A stretch of DNA of 64,000 nucleotides from an uncultured Siphonobacter sp. (GTDB lineage: Bacteria > Bacteroidota > Bacteroidia > Cytophagales > Spirosomataceae): the NCBI GenBank assembly GCA_913775095.1, contig CAJYIW010000019.1:124001-188000 (forward strand). The letters are read 5' to 3'. Position 1 is the stretch's first letter, and each line of letters starts with the position of its first letter. The notes under the pieces were generated by a model. The model did no database searches. It was not told the DNA's origin and saw only the letters and a program-made list of their open reading frames with translations. Below are positions 1-9,259 of this stretch, piece by piece. The translations under genes were made by a program, and so were the position numbers.

Positions 1-62
1 AATAGTCCCCGTTTCCAGGAACTACTCTCACGTGATTCGTAAAAAGAAGGTGCCATTAACGT

Positions 63-100
63 GCAAAAAGCCCCTGACCAGTGCAGTAGGGGCTTTTTGC
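63..100 (-). terminator. Terminator of yidC
   Basis: A 13-bp perfect stem (arms 63-75 and 88-100) with a 12-nt loop lies 18 nt past the yidC stop. Its A/T ends give a U-rich 3' side on the minus strand. Bases 1-62 hold no gene I can support. Confidence 0.85.
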
Positions 101-117
101 GGCTGTAATAGCTGAAA

Positions 118-1917
118 TTATTTTTTCTTCTTAGCCTGAGCTTCCGCCTGCTTTTTAGCTTCTTCCGCAGCTTTCAGTTGCTTATCAAGCATTTCCGAAA
201 ACTTCGAACGTTTCTTCTCGCCCGTAGCAATTTTCCGACGGTTCTCGTTCAGAATAGCTTTGATTTTGTCTTCGTCCACAAATCGCTTGATGATCTGCTG
301 CTGTCCGACGGTAATCAGGTTGGAAACCAGGTAATACCAGGCCAGACCCGCCGGGAAGGAGTTCATAATAAAGAAGAACACCAGCGGCATGATATATCCC
401 AGTGTACGGTAGTCCACCGGACCAGCCGCAGCGGGCGTAGTCTGGTTGTTGTAATACGCGAACAGAATGCTGGATGCCGTCATCATCAGCGTAAATAAGC
501 TGATGTGATTACCAATGACGGGCAATGAAAAACTGAAATGAATTAAATCGTCATACGCCGAAAGGTCATTGGACCACAGGAAAGGCTGTTGCCGTAATTC
601 AATCAGGTTCGGGAAGAGGAAGAACACCGACATCAGAATGGGCAGTGTCAACAACTGCGGAATACAGCCCGAAAGCGGATTCACACCCACCTGCTGATAC
701 AGTTTCATCTGTTCCTGCTGCATCTTCTGAGCGTCATCGCCAATCTTCTCTTTCAGTTCGTTCAGCTCCGGTTGTAATACCCGCATCTTGGCCATGGAGA
801 TGTAACTCTTATAGGTCAATGGGGTTAAAATCAGCTTGATAATGAATACCAGAACCAGAATCAGTACGCCGTAATTGGAGATAAAGCCACCGAGAAGATT
901 GAACAAAGGAACGAAAACAAAACGGTTCACTGGTTTCAGGAACGCGTAACCCAGATATACGTTTTCGTTGAATTCGGGAGCGACCTGCGATGTCAGCTGG
1001 TAGTCGTTGGGACCAAAGTATAACTTGAACTTGCCCTTACCGGCGGCCAGATCAGCCGCTGGAATTTGAACTTCCGCTTCGAGCGTTTTCAGGTTTTCCT
1101 GGTTGTTATCGGGGAAAGCCGTCGATTTCAGCTTCACACCGGACAGGTTGGTGCCTTCGCCTACTAATCCTGAAACGAAATACATTTGCTTGAAGGATAA
1201 CCATTTGGCCGATTCTTCCAGCGTTTTTTCTTCCGTTCCTGAACTGTTAGGGCTCAGGTGATCGAACGATTCGTCGGCCGTGAAATAGTTGATGGTACTT
1301 TCGTTGCGAAGTTTATTTACGTCCTTTTCCGTCCGATCTATCTTGTGCGACCAGAACAAACGGGCATTACCACCAAAATTCTTGGCGTTTACGTCATAAG
1401 CTATCGAAAAGCCGCTACCCCCTAAGGTGTATCGTTGCTCGATGGTCTGACCGCCCGCCAGAGCCAGCGTAAATACAACACTGCCAGAACCGGATTCGCT
1501 GATGACCTGACTTTGGCTGGTAGTGGCAAAAAATAACTGACTAACGTCCACTTTGCCGGGACCATTGGGTAACTCAAGACCGAGTTTAGAGCCTTTTTCG
1601 TCGAACAGGTACAGCGGTTTCTGATCGTAAGTTTTGTAGTTTTTCAGTAAAACTTCTTTAATCTGACCACCCCTGGTGCTGAATTTGACGCGTACGTCTT
1701 TGTTCTCAAGGATGACATCGGTCGCGGTTCCTTTAGCGGCTGATGCGAAGGTTCCCAGTGCGGCAGTATCAAGCGTAGCCGTAGGAGAAACGTTTTTCTG
1801 AGGTACTCCTGCTTGTTGGGGTTTCTGGGGTTGCGGCTTTTCCTCGGGCATCAGAAGCTGATACCCCAGCAACATGCCAACAATCAAAAGCAACCCAATG
1901 ATGGTATTACGATCCAT
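118..1917 (-). CDS. yidC: Membrane protein insertase YidC
   Basis: YidC inserts and folds inner-membrane proteins, alone or with SecYEG. The 599-residue product has an N-terminal membrane anchor (about residues 5-25), a large periplasmic domain (about 40-330) and the C-terminal five-helix insertase core (about 345-560). The core carries the LTPLTYKSYISMAKM segment and the PLSGCIPQL motif. The groove arginine of E. coli YidC (R366) seems to be a lysine here (FIIKLIL). The C-terminus is a lysine-rich coiled-coil tail, as in proteins that bind ribosomes. The length suits the long Gram-negative type. It lies 270 bp downstream of pyrG on the same strand, but a hairpin between them suggests separate transcripts. 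ATG start at 1917. Confidence 0.97.
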   Translation of the reverse strand: MDRNTIIGLLLIVGMLLGYQLLMPEEKPQPQKPQQAGVPQKNVSPTATLDTAALGTFASAAKGTATDVILENKDVRVKFSTRGGQIKEVLLKNYKTYDQKPLYLFDEKGSKLGLELPNGPGKVDVSQLFFATTSQSQVISESGSGSVVFTLALAGGQTIEQRYTLGGSGFSIAYDVNAKNFGGNARLFWSHKIDRTEKDVNKLRNESTINYFTADESFDHLSPNSSGTEEKTLEESAKWLSFKQMYFVSGLVGEGTNLSGVKLKSTAFPDNNQENLKTLEAEVQIPAADLAAGKGKFKLYFGPNDYQLTSQVAPEFNENVYLGYAFLKPVNRFVFVPLFNLLGGFISNYGVLILVLVFIIKLILTPLTYKSYISMAKMRVLQPELNELKEKIGDDAQKMQQEQMKLYQQVGVNPLSGCIPQLLTLPILMSVFFLFPNLIELRQQPFLWSNDLSAYDDLIHFSFSLPVIGNHISLFTLMMTASSILFAYYNNQTTPAAAGPVDYRTLGYIMPLVFFFIMNSFPAGLAWYYLVSNLITVGQQQIIKRFVDEDKIKAILNENRRKIATGEKKRSKFSEMLDKQLKAAEEAKKQAEAQAKKKK

Positions 1918-2109
1918 AAGGATGTTTTAAGTGGGGAGAGTATTCTTCTCCGGCTGGTAATGAAATGAGACAATTAAAAAATAAGCACGCAAAGTTCGTA
2001 AACAATCACGAAAGCCCGGCCTGTGCAGTCAATTTTTCCAGTAAAGAGTGGAAATTAAGTTTGAGCGGTAAAGCCTGATGCCTTCGAGGCGAAGCCTGTT
2101 AAAGTGAAA

Positions 2110-2155
2110 ATTACCCGGTTAGAGCTAAAAATTACTTTAGCACTAACCGGGTAAT
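2110..2155 (-). terminator. Hairpin terminator downstream of pyrG
   Basis: A 13-bp perfect outer stem (2110-2122/2143-2155) continues into a 6-bp inner stem (2124-2129/2136-2141) with a 6-nt loop. It sits 32 nt after the pyrG stop. The T-tract on the minus strand is weak (TTTTCACTTT), so it could also be a processing or stability hairpin. Confidence 0.65.
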
Positions 2156-2187
2156 GATTTATTGGCTAGTAGGTTATAAGCATAAGC

Positions 2188-3846
2188 TTAGCTAGCCACG
2201 ATGCTGATAGACTCGCGTTTAGCCAATGAGTAGTCCAGGGCAGCTTTGACGAACTTCACAAAAAGCGGAGCTGGGCTTAACACCGTACTTTTGTACTCAG
2301 GGTGAAACTGAACCCCGATAAAGAAGGGGTGTACGTCTGATTTCAGCTCGATAATCTCTACCAGTTTGCTTTCAGGATTAATGCCGGAAGTAACCAGACC
2401 TGCGTTGTTGAGTTGCTTCAGGTACGCATTGTTGAACTCATAGCGGTGACGGTGACGCTCGGAAATCTTTGTTTTTCCGTAGATCGAGTGAGCCAGTGAA
2501 TCCTTTTTCAGATCGCAGGGCCAGGCTCCCAGACGCATCGTGCCACCTTTGGCCTTGATGCCTTTTTGCTCGGCCATCAGGTCAATGACAGGGTTTGGCG
2601 TTTCAGGTTCTAACTCGGACGAAGACGCATTCGCGATACCGGCTACGTTACGAGCGTACTCGATAACGGCCATCTGCATTCCTAAACAGATTCCAAAGAA
2701 TGGAATCTTGTTCTCACGAGCCAGCTGAACCGCACGGATTTTACCTTCCAGTCCGCGTTCGCCAAAGCCGGGAGCGACCAGGATGCCATCCAGACTGAGC
2801 AGCAGGTCAATCGTATCCTGTTGTTCCAGCGTTTCGGAGGAGATCCATTCCACTTTCACCCGGCACTCGTTTTCTGCACCAGCATGGTTGAAGGCTTCCG
2901 CGATGGATTTATACGCATCTTTCAGCTCAACGTATTTTCCGACCAGACCCACGGTAATTTCTTCCGTTGGATTTTTGAATTTACCTAAGAAGTCCTTCCA
3001 GGATTCCAGATCGGGTTCCTGATCGTTGTACAGATTGAGTTTGTAGAGAGCCCGCTGATCGAGTTTCTCTTTCTTCATCAGTAAGGGGACGTCATAGATC
3101 GTTTCCGCATCGATGGATTCGATCACGTCATTGGGCTGTACGTTACAGAACAAAGCGATTTTCCGACGCATATCCGTTGGAATCGGATGTTCCGTCCGAC
3201 ACACCAGAATGTCCGCCTGAATACCCGATTCCGAAAGCGTACGCACCGAATGCTGGGTAGGCTTGGTTTTTAACTCGCCAGCCGAACTCAGGTAAGGTAC
3301 CAGCGTCAGGTGAATGAACAGCGTGTTGTGCTCGCCCAGTTCATACTTCAGCTGACGGGCCGCTTCAATGATCGGTAACGATTCAATGTCACCCACGCAG
3401 CCGCCGATTTCCGTAATCACGATATCAAATTCGCCGGTATTACCTAAAGCCGTAATGCAGCGTTTGATCTCATCCGTGATGTGAGGAACCACCTGAACCG
3501 TCTTGCCAAGGTATTTACCCTCGCGTTCGGCCATGATGACGTTGTAATAGATACGACCCGTGGTAACGTTGTTATCCTGAGAAGTTGGAACGTTCAGAAA
3601 ACGCTCGTAGTGACCTAAATCAAGGTCCGTTTCTGCTCCATCATCAGTAACATAGCATTCACCATGTTCATAAGGATTGAGCGTTCCGGGATCTACGTTG
3701 ATGTAGGGATCAATTTTTTGAATGGTTACTGAAAGGCCCCTGGCTTGCAGAAGTTTAGCTAACGAGGAGGCGACAATGCCTTTGCCGAGAGAAGATGCAA
3801 CCCCGCCCGTAACAAAGATATATTTCGTCGGTTTGACCGTGGACAT
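2188..3846 (-). CDS. pyrG: CTP synthase
   Basis: PyrG converts UTP to CTP using ATP and glutamine-derived ammonia, the last step of pyrimidine nucleotide synthesis. The 552-residue protein has an N-terminal synthetase domain with the start motif YIFVTGGVASSLGKG (P-loop) and the acidic DDGAETDLDLGHYERF segment. A class I glutamine amidotransferase domain follows: nucleophile Cys in GICLGMQ near residue 390 and the His/Glu pair in GVQFHPEY near 515. The length matches the family (535-550). The ATG start at 3846 lies 30 nt below a perfect -7 box at 3876-3883. Confidence 0.98.
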   Translation of the reverse strand: MSTVKPTKYIFVTGGVASSLGKGIVASSLAKLLQARGLSVTIQKIDPYINVDPGTLNPYEHGECYVTDDGAETDLDLGHYERFLNVPTSQDNNVTTGRIYYNVIMAEREGKYLGKTVQVVPHITDEIKRCITALGNTGEFDIVITEIGGCVGDIESLPIIEAARQLKYELGEHNTLFIHLTLVPYLSSAGELKTKPTQHSVRTLSESGIQADILVCRTEHPIPTDMRRKIALFCNVQPNDVIESIDAETIYDVPLLMKKEKLDQRALYKLNLYNDQEPDLESWKDFLGKFKNPTEEITVGLVGKYVELKDAYKSIAEAFNHAGAENECRVKVEWISSETLEQQDTIDLLLSLDGILVAPGFGERGLEGKIRAVQLARENKIPFFGICLGMQMAVIEYARNVAGIANASSSELEPETPNPVIDLMAEQKGIKAKGGTMRLGAWPCDLKKDSLAHSIYGKTKISERHRHRYEFNNAYLKQLNNAGLVTSGINPESKLVEIIELKSDVHPFFIGVQFHPEYKSTVLSPAPLFVKFVKAALDYSLAKRESISIVAS

Positions 3847-3875
3847 GAAACGACGTGATGTTTGTGTACGGGATA

Positions 3876-3883
3876 CAAAGATA
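3876..3883 (-). promoter_or_regulatory. -7 promoter element of pyrG
   Basis: The minus strand reads TATCTTTG, an exact match to the Bacteroidota sigma-A -7 consensus TAnnTTTG, 30 nt before the pyrG ATG. I do not see a clear -33 TTTG at the usual distance. Confidence 0.65.
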
Positions 3884-4047
3884 ATAGCAAAAAAGTAGAT
3901 TTGAAGGTATGGACTGGACAGTTTTTTTCAAAGCAGGAGGTAAGATTTTGGTCGTCAGCGGGTTGAGTGGCCCAAAAAATGTTTAAAAATAGTCGGGTTT
4001 CCAACCTGAAACCTGCATCTGGGGTCTGTTTCAAAAACGTACCTACT

Positions 4048-4485
4048 ATGAAAAAGATACTTTTATTTGTCCTGGCAGCTGCTGCTCTGACCACCTCCTG
4101 TAAAAAGAAAGAGAACATTCAGGCGGAAGATTGTATAGAAGCGGGAGCCACACGTGTGAAAACTGCCGGAAAACTGATTTTGGGTACCTGGCAACTGAAG
4201 TCCAGTAAGGGATGGACCTATTCCGAAGATGTTCCATTGGTCCTGTTGACGTTCGAGTCAGACAGGCAGGTAACCGTTACTAAAAACAACCAGGTAGTCT
4301 ATAAGGGGCCATACGGAATCAGAGAATCAAACCAAGCCCTGTTTCTGACGGATTCCTCCGGTAAAGATCAGTACGGCGGAACTGCTTATCTGACGGGCCA
4401 GCTACGGGTTTGTGAGCAAAGTCTGACTATTGATCAGGGGTCGCCTGCCGACTGGCCCATCTACGGGTACATAAGGAAAGACTAA
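4048..4485 (+). CDS. Lipocalin-like lipoprotein, function unknown
   Basis: This encodes a 145-residue exported lipoprotein. The ATG at 4048 is chosen because a clean lipoprotein signal follows: MKK, a hydrophobic stretch, then a lipobox ending ALTTSC with lysines just after the Cys. The reading frame is open further upstream, but that stretch looks non-coding. The mature part has the LGTWQL motif and alternating beta strands seen in small lipocalin-like proteins of Bacteroidota. Two later cysteines may form a disulfide. No function can be assigned. It is divergent from pyrG and has its own terminator. Confidence 0.8.
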   Translation: MKKILLFVLAAAALTTSCKKKENIQAEDCIEAGATRVKTAGKLILGTWQLKSSKGWTYSEDVPLVLLTFESDRQVTVTKNNQVVYKGPYGIRESNQALFLTDSSGKDQYGGTAYLTGQLRVCEQSLTIDQGSPADWPIYGYIRKD

Positions 4486-4505
4486 GGCATGAACCAAAAA
4501 AGAGC

Positions 4506-4542
4506 AAAAAGAGCCTGGATTTTTCAAGTCCAGGCTCTTTTT
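4506..4542 (+). terminator. Terminator of the lipoprotein gene
   Basis: A 14-bp perfect stem (4506-4519/4529-4542) with a 9-nt loop ends in a run of five T. It lies 20 nt after the stop at 4485. Confidence 0.9.
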
Positions 4543-4587
4543 ATGCAGATATGTTATTAAAACGGCACTTATTGTCGAATTGTTGTG

Positions 4588-4620
4588 TTCATGAAAAATA
4601 AGCCTATAGTTTTTCATGAA
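4588..4620. promoter_or_regulatory. 11-bp perfect dyad in front of an unknown small ORF
   Basis: TTCATGAAAAA (4588-4598) is repeated in inverted form at 4610-4620 across an 11-nt spacer, ending 11 nt before the ATG at 4632. It could be an operator or a 5'-UTR hairpin. Confidence 0.45.
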
Positions 4621-4631
4621 ATTAACCCGTC

Positions 4632-4949
4632 ATGCAGCAGCAACCGATCTATGAACTAAGCATTCAGCCCTATCCCGCTCTGGCTGAGCAACGCAGACGC
4701 CCACCCTCAGTAGTCTATTTCTCTAATCTTACCAAAACGGTAGAGTTTTTATTAACCACGTTACAGATTCACGGCTGGGACGCTCAGCTGAGCTATTCCA
4801 CCATTTATAGAAACTTACAAATCCGGGATAAATTCTGGCAGGATTACGAAGTCAGTGGAGTAAAATTCTTCCGGGTCACGATTTCCAAACAGCTACTAAA
4901 CCCTGTATTGCCAACCGTAGAAATGGAAGATTATCCTAGAAAACGGTAA
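4632..4949 (+). CDS. Hypothetical protein, 105 aa
   Basis: An open frame of 105 codons that I do not recognise. The product is soluble, with no signal peptide or membrane helix, rich in Gln, Tyr and Leu, with a basic C-terminal end. A helical middle (SNLTKTVEFLLTTLQ) is followed by IHGWDAQLSYSTIYRNL. It sits between a terminator and a repeat-filled gap, with a dyad just upstream. Codon use looks compatible with the neighbours. It may be a lineage-specific small gene, and spurious translation cannot be excluded. Confidence 0.5.
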   Translation: MQQQPIYELSIQPYPALAEQRRRPPSVVYFSNLTKTVEFLLTTLQIHGWDAQLSYSTIYRNLQIRDKFWQDYEVSGVKFFRVTISKQLLNPVLPTVEMEDYPRKR

Positions 4950-4950
4950 A

Positions 4951-5035
4951 TGGGTTGTTAGTTGTTAGCGGCCGCCGCTGCAGTTGTTAGTTGTTAGTTG
5001 TTAGTTGTTAGTTGTTAGTTGTTAGTTGTTAGTTG
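4951..5035. repeat. GTTGTTA heptad array, interrupted
   Basis: Two GTTGTTA units (4954-4967), a 15-nt G+C-rich insert (4968-4982), then seven perfect units (4983-5031). It starts directly after the stop codon of the 105-aa ORF. The insert contains GCGGCCGC and overlaps CTGCAG. This is the most regular member of the 7-bp-period family in the window. Confidence 0.9.
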
Positions 5036-5039
5036 GAAA

Positions 5040-5432
5040 GTCAAAATCTGTAAAGGTAAGAGAGTTGTTTTACAGGATACTTCGCCATGGCTGGTGTCTT
5101 CACCAGCCATTACTAAAAGCATGGTGGTTGGTGAGGACTCCAACCACGGGAAAGTGCTCACTAATCAAGGCTAAAAAGACAAGGGCGTTGTTTTATAAAG
5201 CACTAATAACCCCATAGGGGTTCAACTTCAATAGCCCCGGATATTAATCCAGGGTGACAGTTCGGAGAGTTGTTTTGCAAGGTACTTCGCCATGGCTGGT
5301 GTCCTCACCAACCATGGCGGAAGAGTTTTTTTTTCCAGCTCAACCTCCTAAACCCTCCACCCAAAATCCTGCAACGATCTTCTGGAACTCTGTAAGGCAA
5401 AACCAGTCCGGAATAGCGAAATTTGTAGAATA
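5040..5432. repeat. Palindrome cluster A in a gene-free gap
   Basis: This gap before copA carries no gene I can support. It holds successive palindromes: 5087-5110 (10-bp arms, 4-nt loop), 5121-5146 (8-bp arms), about 5208-5222 (AACCCC/GGGGTT, 3-nt loop), about 5240-5251 (GGAT/ATCC) and 5289-5319 (14-bp arms with one mismatch, then a nine-T run). A block of about 49 bp at 5061-5109 recurs at 5267-5315 with few differences. The last hairpin plus T-run resembles an orphan terminator. Confidence 0.75.
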
Positions 5433-7652
5433 ATGAAAACGGATATGGAAACAACAAAAGCACCCGTCAGTAACGTACGTATACCCGTGACAGGTATGAG
5501 CTGTGCGGCCTGTGCCCGTAGCGTTGAAACCGTGCTTTCCAAACAGCCGGGCGTTTCAGAAGTAGCCGTTAATTTTGCGGATGAGTCGGCTCGGATTACG
5601 CTGAATCCTGAAGAAACTTCGCTGGACCTGTTACAAAAGGCAGTTCAGAAAGTAGGCTACGGACTGATTCTGGACGCTGAAAATGCCCAGGAAAAACAGG
5701 CGGAGTATAAAGAAAACCGACTGAAAAGTCTCCAGCAGAGCCTCGTCTGGTCGGCGATATTCACCTTTCCGGTGTTTATACTCGGCATGTTCTTCATGGA
5801 CTGGCCGCCTGCCAATTACCTCATGTGGGCCTTGAGTACACCCGTTCTTTTCTGGTTTGGCCGCAAGTTTTTTGTGAACGCCTTCAAACAGGCCCGGTAT
5901 GGGCAAACGTCCATGGACACTCTCGTGGCCATGAGTACGGGAATTGCGTATGCATTCAGCGTTTTCAATACCGTATATCCCAACTTCTGGCATCGCCGGG
6001 GGGTACATCCGCACGTCTACTTCGAAGCGGCGGCGGTGGTGGTTACCTTCATCCTGGTGGGTAAATGGCTGGAAGAACGGGCCAAATCCAATACATCGTC
6101 GGCCATAAAAAAGCTGATGGGCCTGCAGCCGCAGACGGTCATCCGGATTGAAAACGGAGAAGAGGTAGCCGTAGCCTTAGCCGACGTAGGCGTGGGAGAT
6201 CGGCTGGTTGTGCGACCGGGCGATAAAATTCCGGTAGATGGTCAGGTAAAATCCGGACAATCGTACGTCGATGAGAGCATGATTTCCGGAGAACCCGTTC
6301 CTGTAGAAAAAATCAAGGGGAAAAAAGTCTTTGCCGGAACGGTAAATCAGCAGGGAAGTTTTCATATCATCGCTCAGAAAGTAGGTTCGGAAAGCCTGCT
6401 GGCTCAGATTATCCAGCGGGTCCAGGAAGCTCAGGGAAGTAAGGCCCCCGTGCAGCGACTGGTGGATGAAATAGCCGGAATCTTTGTGCCGGTTGTAGTG
6501 GGTGTTGCCCTGCTGACGTTCGTCGTCTGGATGATCTTTGGGGGGGAGAATGCCCTGACGTATGCTCTGCTCAATGCTATTACCGTTTTAGTAATTGCCT
6601 GTCCCTGTGCTCTGGGGCTGGCCACGCCTACGGCCATTATGGTAGGAGTAGGCAAAGGTGCCGGGTTAGGAATCCTGATCAAAGATGCCGAAAGTCTGGA
6701 GCGGGCCCATCGGGTTACGACGGTCATTCTGGACAAAACCGGAACCATCACCGAAGGCAAACCAACGGTTACTCAAACGCTCTGGAAAAATGAATTGCAT
6801 AAGCCCATGCTGATGGGCCTGGAAATGCAGTCAACTCACCCGCTGGCTCAGGCGGTGGTAGAATATTTGAAAGCTGAAAAAATCAAACCGGTTTCCTTCA
6901 GTACGTTGGAAAATGTACCCGGGAAAGGCATTCAGGGCCTTACCAATCATGAGCTATTTCAGGCGGGAAATCCGAAATGGATGCAGGAACAGGGGTTTTC
7001 GCTGGAAGGATGGCCCATTGCTCAGTGGCAGTCGGAAGCCCGAACGGTCATCGTTTTTGCCAATCAGCGGGAAGTACTCGGACTGCTGGCCATTACGGAT
7101 CCGGTGAAAAAAACGTCTCGTGAGGCCATTCGTCAACTGCAGGAGAACGGCCTCGAAGTGCTGATGCTGACGGGAGACAACCCGCAGACTGCCGACGCCG
7201 TCGCCCGTGAAGTGAACCTGGGGCATTACCGGGCGGAAGTGCTGCCCGGTGAGAAAGCCAATCTCGTAAAAGAATTACAGGACCAGGGAAAAGTAGTGGC
7301 GATGGTGGGAGACGGCATTAACGACTCGCAGGCCCTGGCTCAGGCCGACCTGAGCGTCGCAATGGGAACAGGCTCGGATGTGGCGATGGACGTGGCAAAA
7401 ATGACACTCATTTCGAGTGATTTACAGCAGGTACCTAAAGCGTTGAACCTGTCCCGGTTAACGGTTCAGGCCATCCGTCAGAATCTGTTCTGGGCTTTTA
7501 TCTATAACCTGATTGGAATTCCCATTGCGGCGGGCGTGTTATACCCGATAAATGGATTTTTATTAAACCCAATGATCGCCGGGGCTGCGATGGCATTGAG
7601 TTCGGTATCAGTGGTAACGAATAGCTTATTCCTGAACTACCGTAGGGTTTAA
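5433..7652 (+). CDS. copA: Copper-exporting P1B-type ATPase
   Basis: An ATP-driven exporter of Cu(I) from the cytoplasm. The 739-residue protein has one N-terminal HMA domain with the metal motif GMSCAAC (Cys24, Cys27), then membrane helices from about residue 105. The actuator loop has SGEP (about 295-298). The transmembrane CPC copper motif is at 390-392, the phosphorylated Asp is in DKTGT (434), the P1B-specific His-Pro is at 469-470, and GDGIND is at 626-631. All catalytic motifs are intact. A small free HMA-domain protein follows on the same strand. The start at 5433 or the nearby in-frame Met5 are both possible. Confidence 0.96.
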   Translation: MKTDMETTKAPVSNVRIPVTGMSCAACARSVETVLSKQPGVSEVAVNFADESARITLNPEETSLDLLQKAVQKVGYGLILDAENAQEKQAEYKENRLKSLQQSLVWSAIFTFPVFILGMFFMDWPPANYLMWALSTPVLFWFGRKFFVNAFKQARYGQTSMDTLVAMSTGIAYAFSVFNTVYPNFWHRRGVHPHVYFEAAAVVVTFILVGKWLEERAKSNTSSAIKKLMGLQPQTVIRIENGEEVAVALADVGVGDRLVVRPGDKIPVDGQVKSGQSYVDESMISGEPVPVEKIKGKKVFAGTVNQQGSFHIIAQKVGSESLLAQIIQRVQEAQGSKAPVQRLVDEIAGIFVPVVVGVALLTFVVWMIFGGENALTYALLNAITVLVIACPCALGLATPTAIMVGVGKGAGLGILIKDAESLERAHRVTTVILDKTGTITEGKPTVTQTLWKNELHKPMLMGLEMQSTHPLAQAVVEYLKAEKIKPVSFSTLENVPGKGIQGLTNHELFQAGNPKWMQEQGFSLEGWPIAQWQSEARTVIVFANQREVLGLLAITDPVKKTSREAIRQLQENGLEVLMLTGDNPQTADAVAREVNLGHYRAEVLPGEKANLVKELQDQGKVVAMVGDGINDSQALAQADLSVAMGTGSDVAMDVAKMTLISSDLQQVPKALNLSRLTVQAIRQNLFWAFIYNLIGIPIAAGVLYPINGFLLNPMIAGAAMALSSVSVVTNSLFLNYRRV

Positions 7653-7733
7653 TTTTGAATGAATGAACGACAGAATGAGTAAATTTTAGGACGCTCATAC
7701 TTAAGGGGTATCCTCACTATTTCAAAATCTAAC

Positions 7734-7776
7734 GACAACAACTGAAAACAGACAACTATAAACTGAAAACTAAAAA
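7734..7776 (+). repeat. Heptad array abutting the HMA-protein start codon
   Basis: Five to six 7-bp units of the form AACACTG, AAAACAG, ACAACTA, TAAACTG, AAAACTA run up to the ATG at 7777. The same array occurs almost verbatim before the helicase start at 57516. Confidence 0.8.
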
Positions 7777-7986
7777 ATGGAAACGCTTCAATTCAAAACC
7801 AATATCAATTGCAGTAACTGCGTGGCTAAAGTTTCTCCTTTTCTCAATCAGGAAAATTCCATTGATAACTGGAAAGTAGATACCAGTAATCCTGACAAAA
7901 TTCTGAGTGTGGAAGGAGAGGAACTGGATTCGGAGGAGATTATCAGGACCGTTGAAAAAGCAGGCTTTAAAGCAGAATTATCCTGA
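7777..7986 (+). CDS. Small HMA-domain copper-binding protein (CopZ-like)
   Basis: A 69-residue free heavy-metal-associated domain. The metal motif NCSNC (Cys12, Cys15) sits in the loop after the first beta strand, and the rest follows the beta-alpha-beta-beta-alpha-beta plan (conserved VEKAGFKAE end). Such proteins carry Cu(I) to CopA or buffer it in the cytoplasm. It lies 124 bp after copA and is likely functionally coupled to it. The usual Met before the first Cys (MxCxxC) is replaced (INCSNC), which makes it divergent from classical CopZ. Confidence 0.88.
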   Translation: METLQFKTNINCSNCVAKVSPFLNQENSIDNWKVDTSNPDKILSVEGEELDSEEIIRTVEKAGFKAELS

Positions 7987-8001
7987 AAGTTGAAATGAAA
8001 A

Positions 8002-8034
8002 AGAAGGCCGATTCTACATCAGAATCGGCCTTCT
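8002..8034. terminator. Bidirectional terminator
   Basis: A 14-bp perfect stem (8002-8015/8021-8034) with a 5-nt loop, flanked by A-run and T-run. It sits between two convergent genes and can serve both. Confidence 0.9.
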
Positions 8035-8041
8035 TTTGGTA

Positions 8042-9259
8042 TTATGCTTCTACGGACAGAGGCTGGTTAACCGCTTCATGCCAGGGTAAACCATGTTGAT
8101 TCAGTAATGCCATGAATGGATCCGGATCCATTTCCTCGCAGTTCCAGACGCCGGGTTGCATCCAGACGCCGTCGCACATCAGCTTGGCTCCAATCATCGC
8201 CGGAACGCCCGTGGTATAACTCACGCCCTGAGCCTGCGTATCTTTGTATGCGTCCTGGTGTTTACAGTTATTCCAGACGAAATAGGTTTTTTCTTCACCG
8301 TCTTTGCCGATTCCACGAATCTGGCAACCGATGGACGTTTCGCCCGTGTAGTTTTCGCCCAGGGTACCGGGTTCGGGTAACAGGGCTTTCAGAAATTCCA
8401 GCGGAACGATGTCCTGACCCTGGAATTTGATGGGCTGAATGCTGGTCATACCTACGTTCTCAAGCACCTGAAGGTGAGTGATGTACTGCTGACCAAACGT
8501 CATCCAGAAACGGGCCCGCTTCAGCGTAGGGAAGTTTTTCACCAGCGATTCGAGCTCCTCGTGGTACAGGACATAACTCTCTTTTTCTCCTACATTCGGA
8601 TACTCAATCGGCTTATGAATGCTCATGGCGGGGATTTCTACCCACTCCCCGTTTTCCCAGTAACGTCCGGGCTGGGTGATTTCGCGGATGTTGATCTCCG
8701 GGTTGAAGTTCGTAGCGAAAGCCTTACCGTGATCGCCTGCGTTGCAGTCCACGATGTCCAGGTAATGCATTTCCGAGAATTGGTGCTTGTTGGCATACGA
8801 GGTAAATACCTGCGTCACGCCGGGGTCGAATCCACAACCCAGCAAGGCCATGAGGCCCGCTTCCTTGAAGCGTTCCTGATAGGCCCACTGCCAGGAATAT
8901 TCAAATTTGGCTACATCTTTAGGCTCGTAGTTGGCCGTGTCGAGGTAATGGGTTCCTGTTTCCAGACAGGCATCCATGATGGTCAGATCCTGGTATGGAA
9001 GAGCCACGTTGATGACCATGTAAGGCTTGAATTCGTTGATTAACGCCACGAGTTCAGGAACATTATCGGCGTCAACCGCCGCCGTCTGGATAGGCGTAGG
9101 CAACCCGTGTGCGGCTGCTTCCGCCGCAATTTTATCGCATTTGGATTTGGTACGTGACGCCAGCAGAATTTCGCTGAAGGAGTCGGGATTCATGGCCACT
9201 TTCTTGGCCACTACGTTACCAACTCCACCGGCACCAATAATTAAGACTTTCTTGCCCAT
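8042..9259 (-). CDS. Carboxynorspermidine synthase (saccharopine dehydrogenase family)
   Basis: A 405-residue NAD(P)-dependent enzyme that probably condenses aspartate semialdehyde with a diamine (putrescine or diaminopropane) to give carboxyspermidine or carboxynorspermidine. An N-terminal Rossmann motif, VLIIGAGGVGNVVAKK, is followed by the family pattern HYLDTANYEP and GCGFDPGVTQVF. Length and layout fit CANSDH/Lys1-like proteins rather than lysine-pathway saccharopine dehydrogenase. Strong support for the polyamine role is nspC, the next enzyme of the pathway, about 18 kb away. It has its own terminator at 8002-8034. Confidence 0.85.
   Translation of the reverse strand: MGKKVLIIGAGGVGNVVAKKVAMNPDSFSEILLASRTKSKCDKIAAEAAAHGLPTPIQTAAVDADNVPELVALINEFKPYMVINVALPYQDLTIMDACLETGTHYLDTANYEPKDVAKFEYSWQWAYQERFKEAGLMALLGCGFDPGVTQVFTSYANKHQFSEMHYLDIVDCNAGDHGKAFATNFNPEINIREITQPGRYWENGEWVEIPAMSIHKPIEYPNVGEKESYVLYHEELESLVKNFPTLKRARFWMTFGQQYITHLQVLENVGMTSIQPIKFQGQDIVPLEFLKALLPEPGTLGENYTGETSIGCQIRGIGKDGEEKTYFVWNNCKHQDAYKDTQAQGVSYTTGVPAMIGAKLMCDGVWMQPGVWNCEEMDPDPFMALLNQHGLPWHEAVNQPLSVEA

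Noticed and set aside
3967-4047. Longer N-terminus for the lipoprotein at 4048
   Set aside because: The added residues precede a proper lipoprotein signal and have no signal character.
4951-5035. CRISPR-like or vector-derived sequence
   Set aside because: The units are 7 bp without spacers, so it is no CRISPR. The restriction-site words in the insert alone do not show cloning DNA.
8474-9043. 189-codon open frame opposite the carboxynorspermidine synthase gene
   Set aside because: It lies wholly antisense to an intact enzyme, with no recognisable domain.
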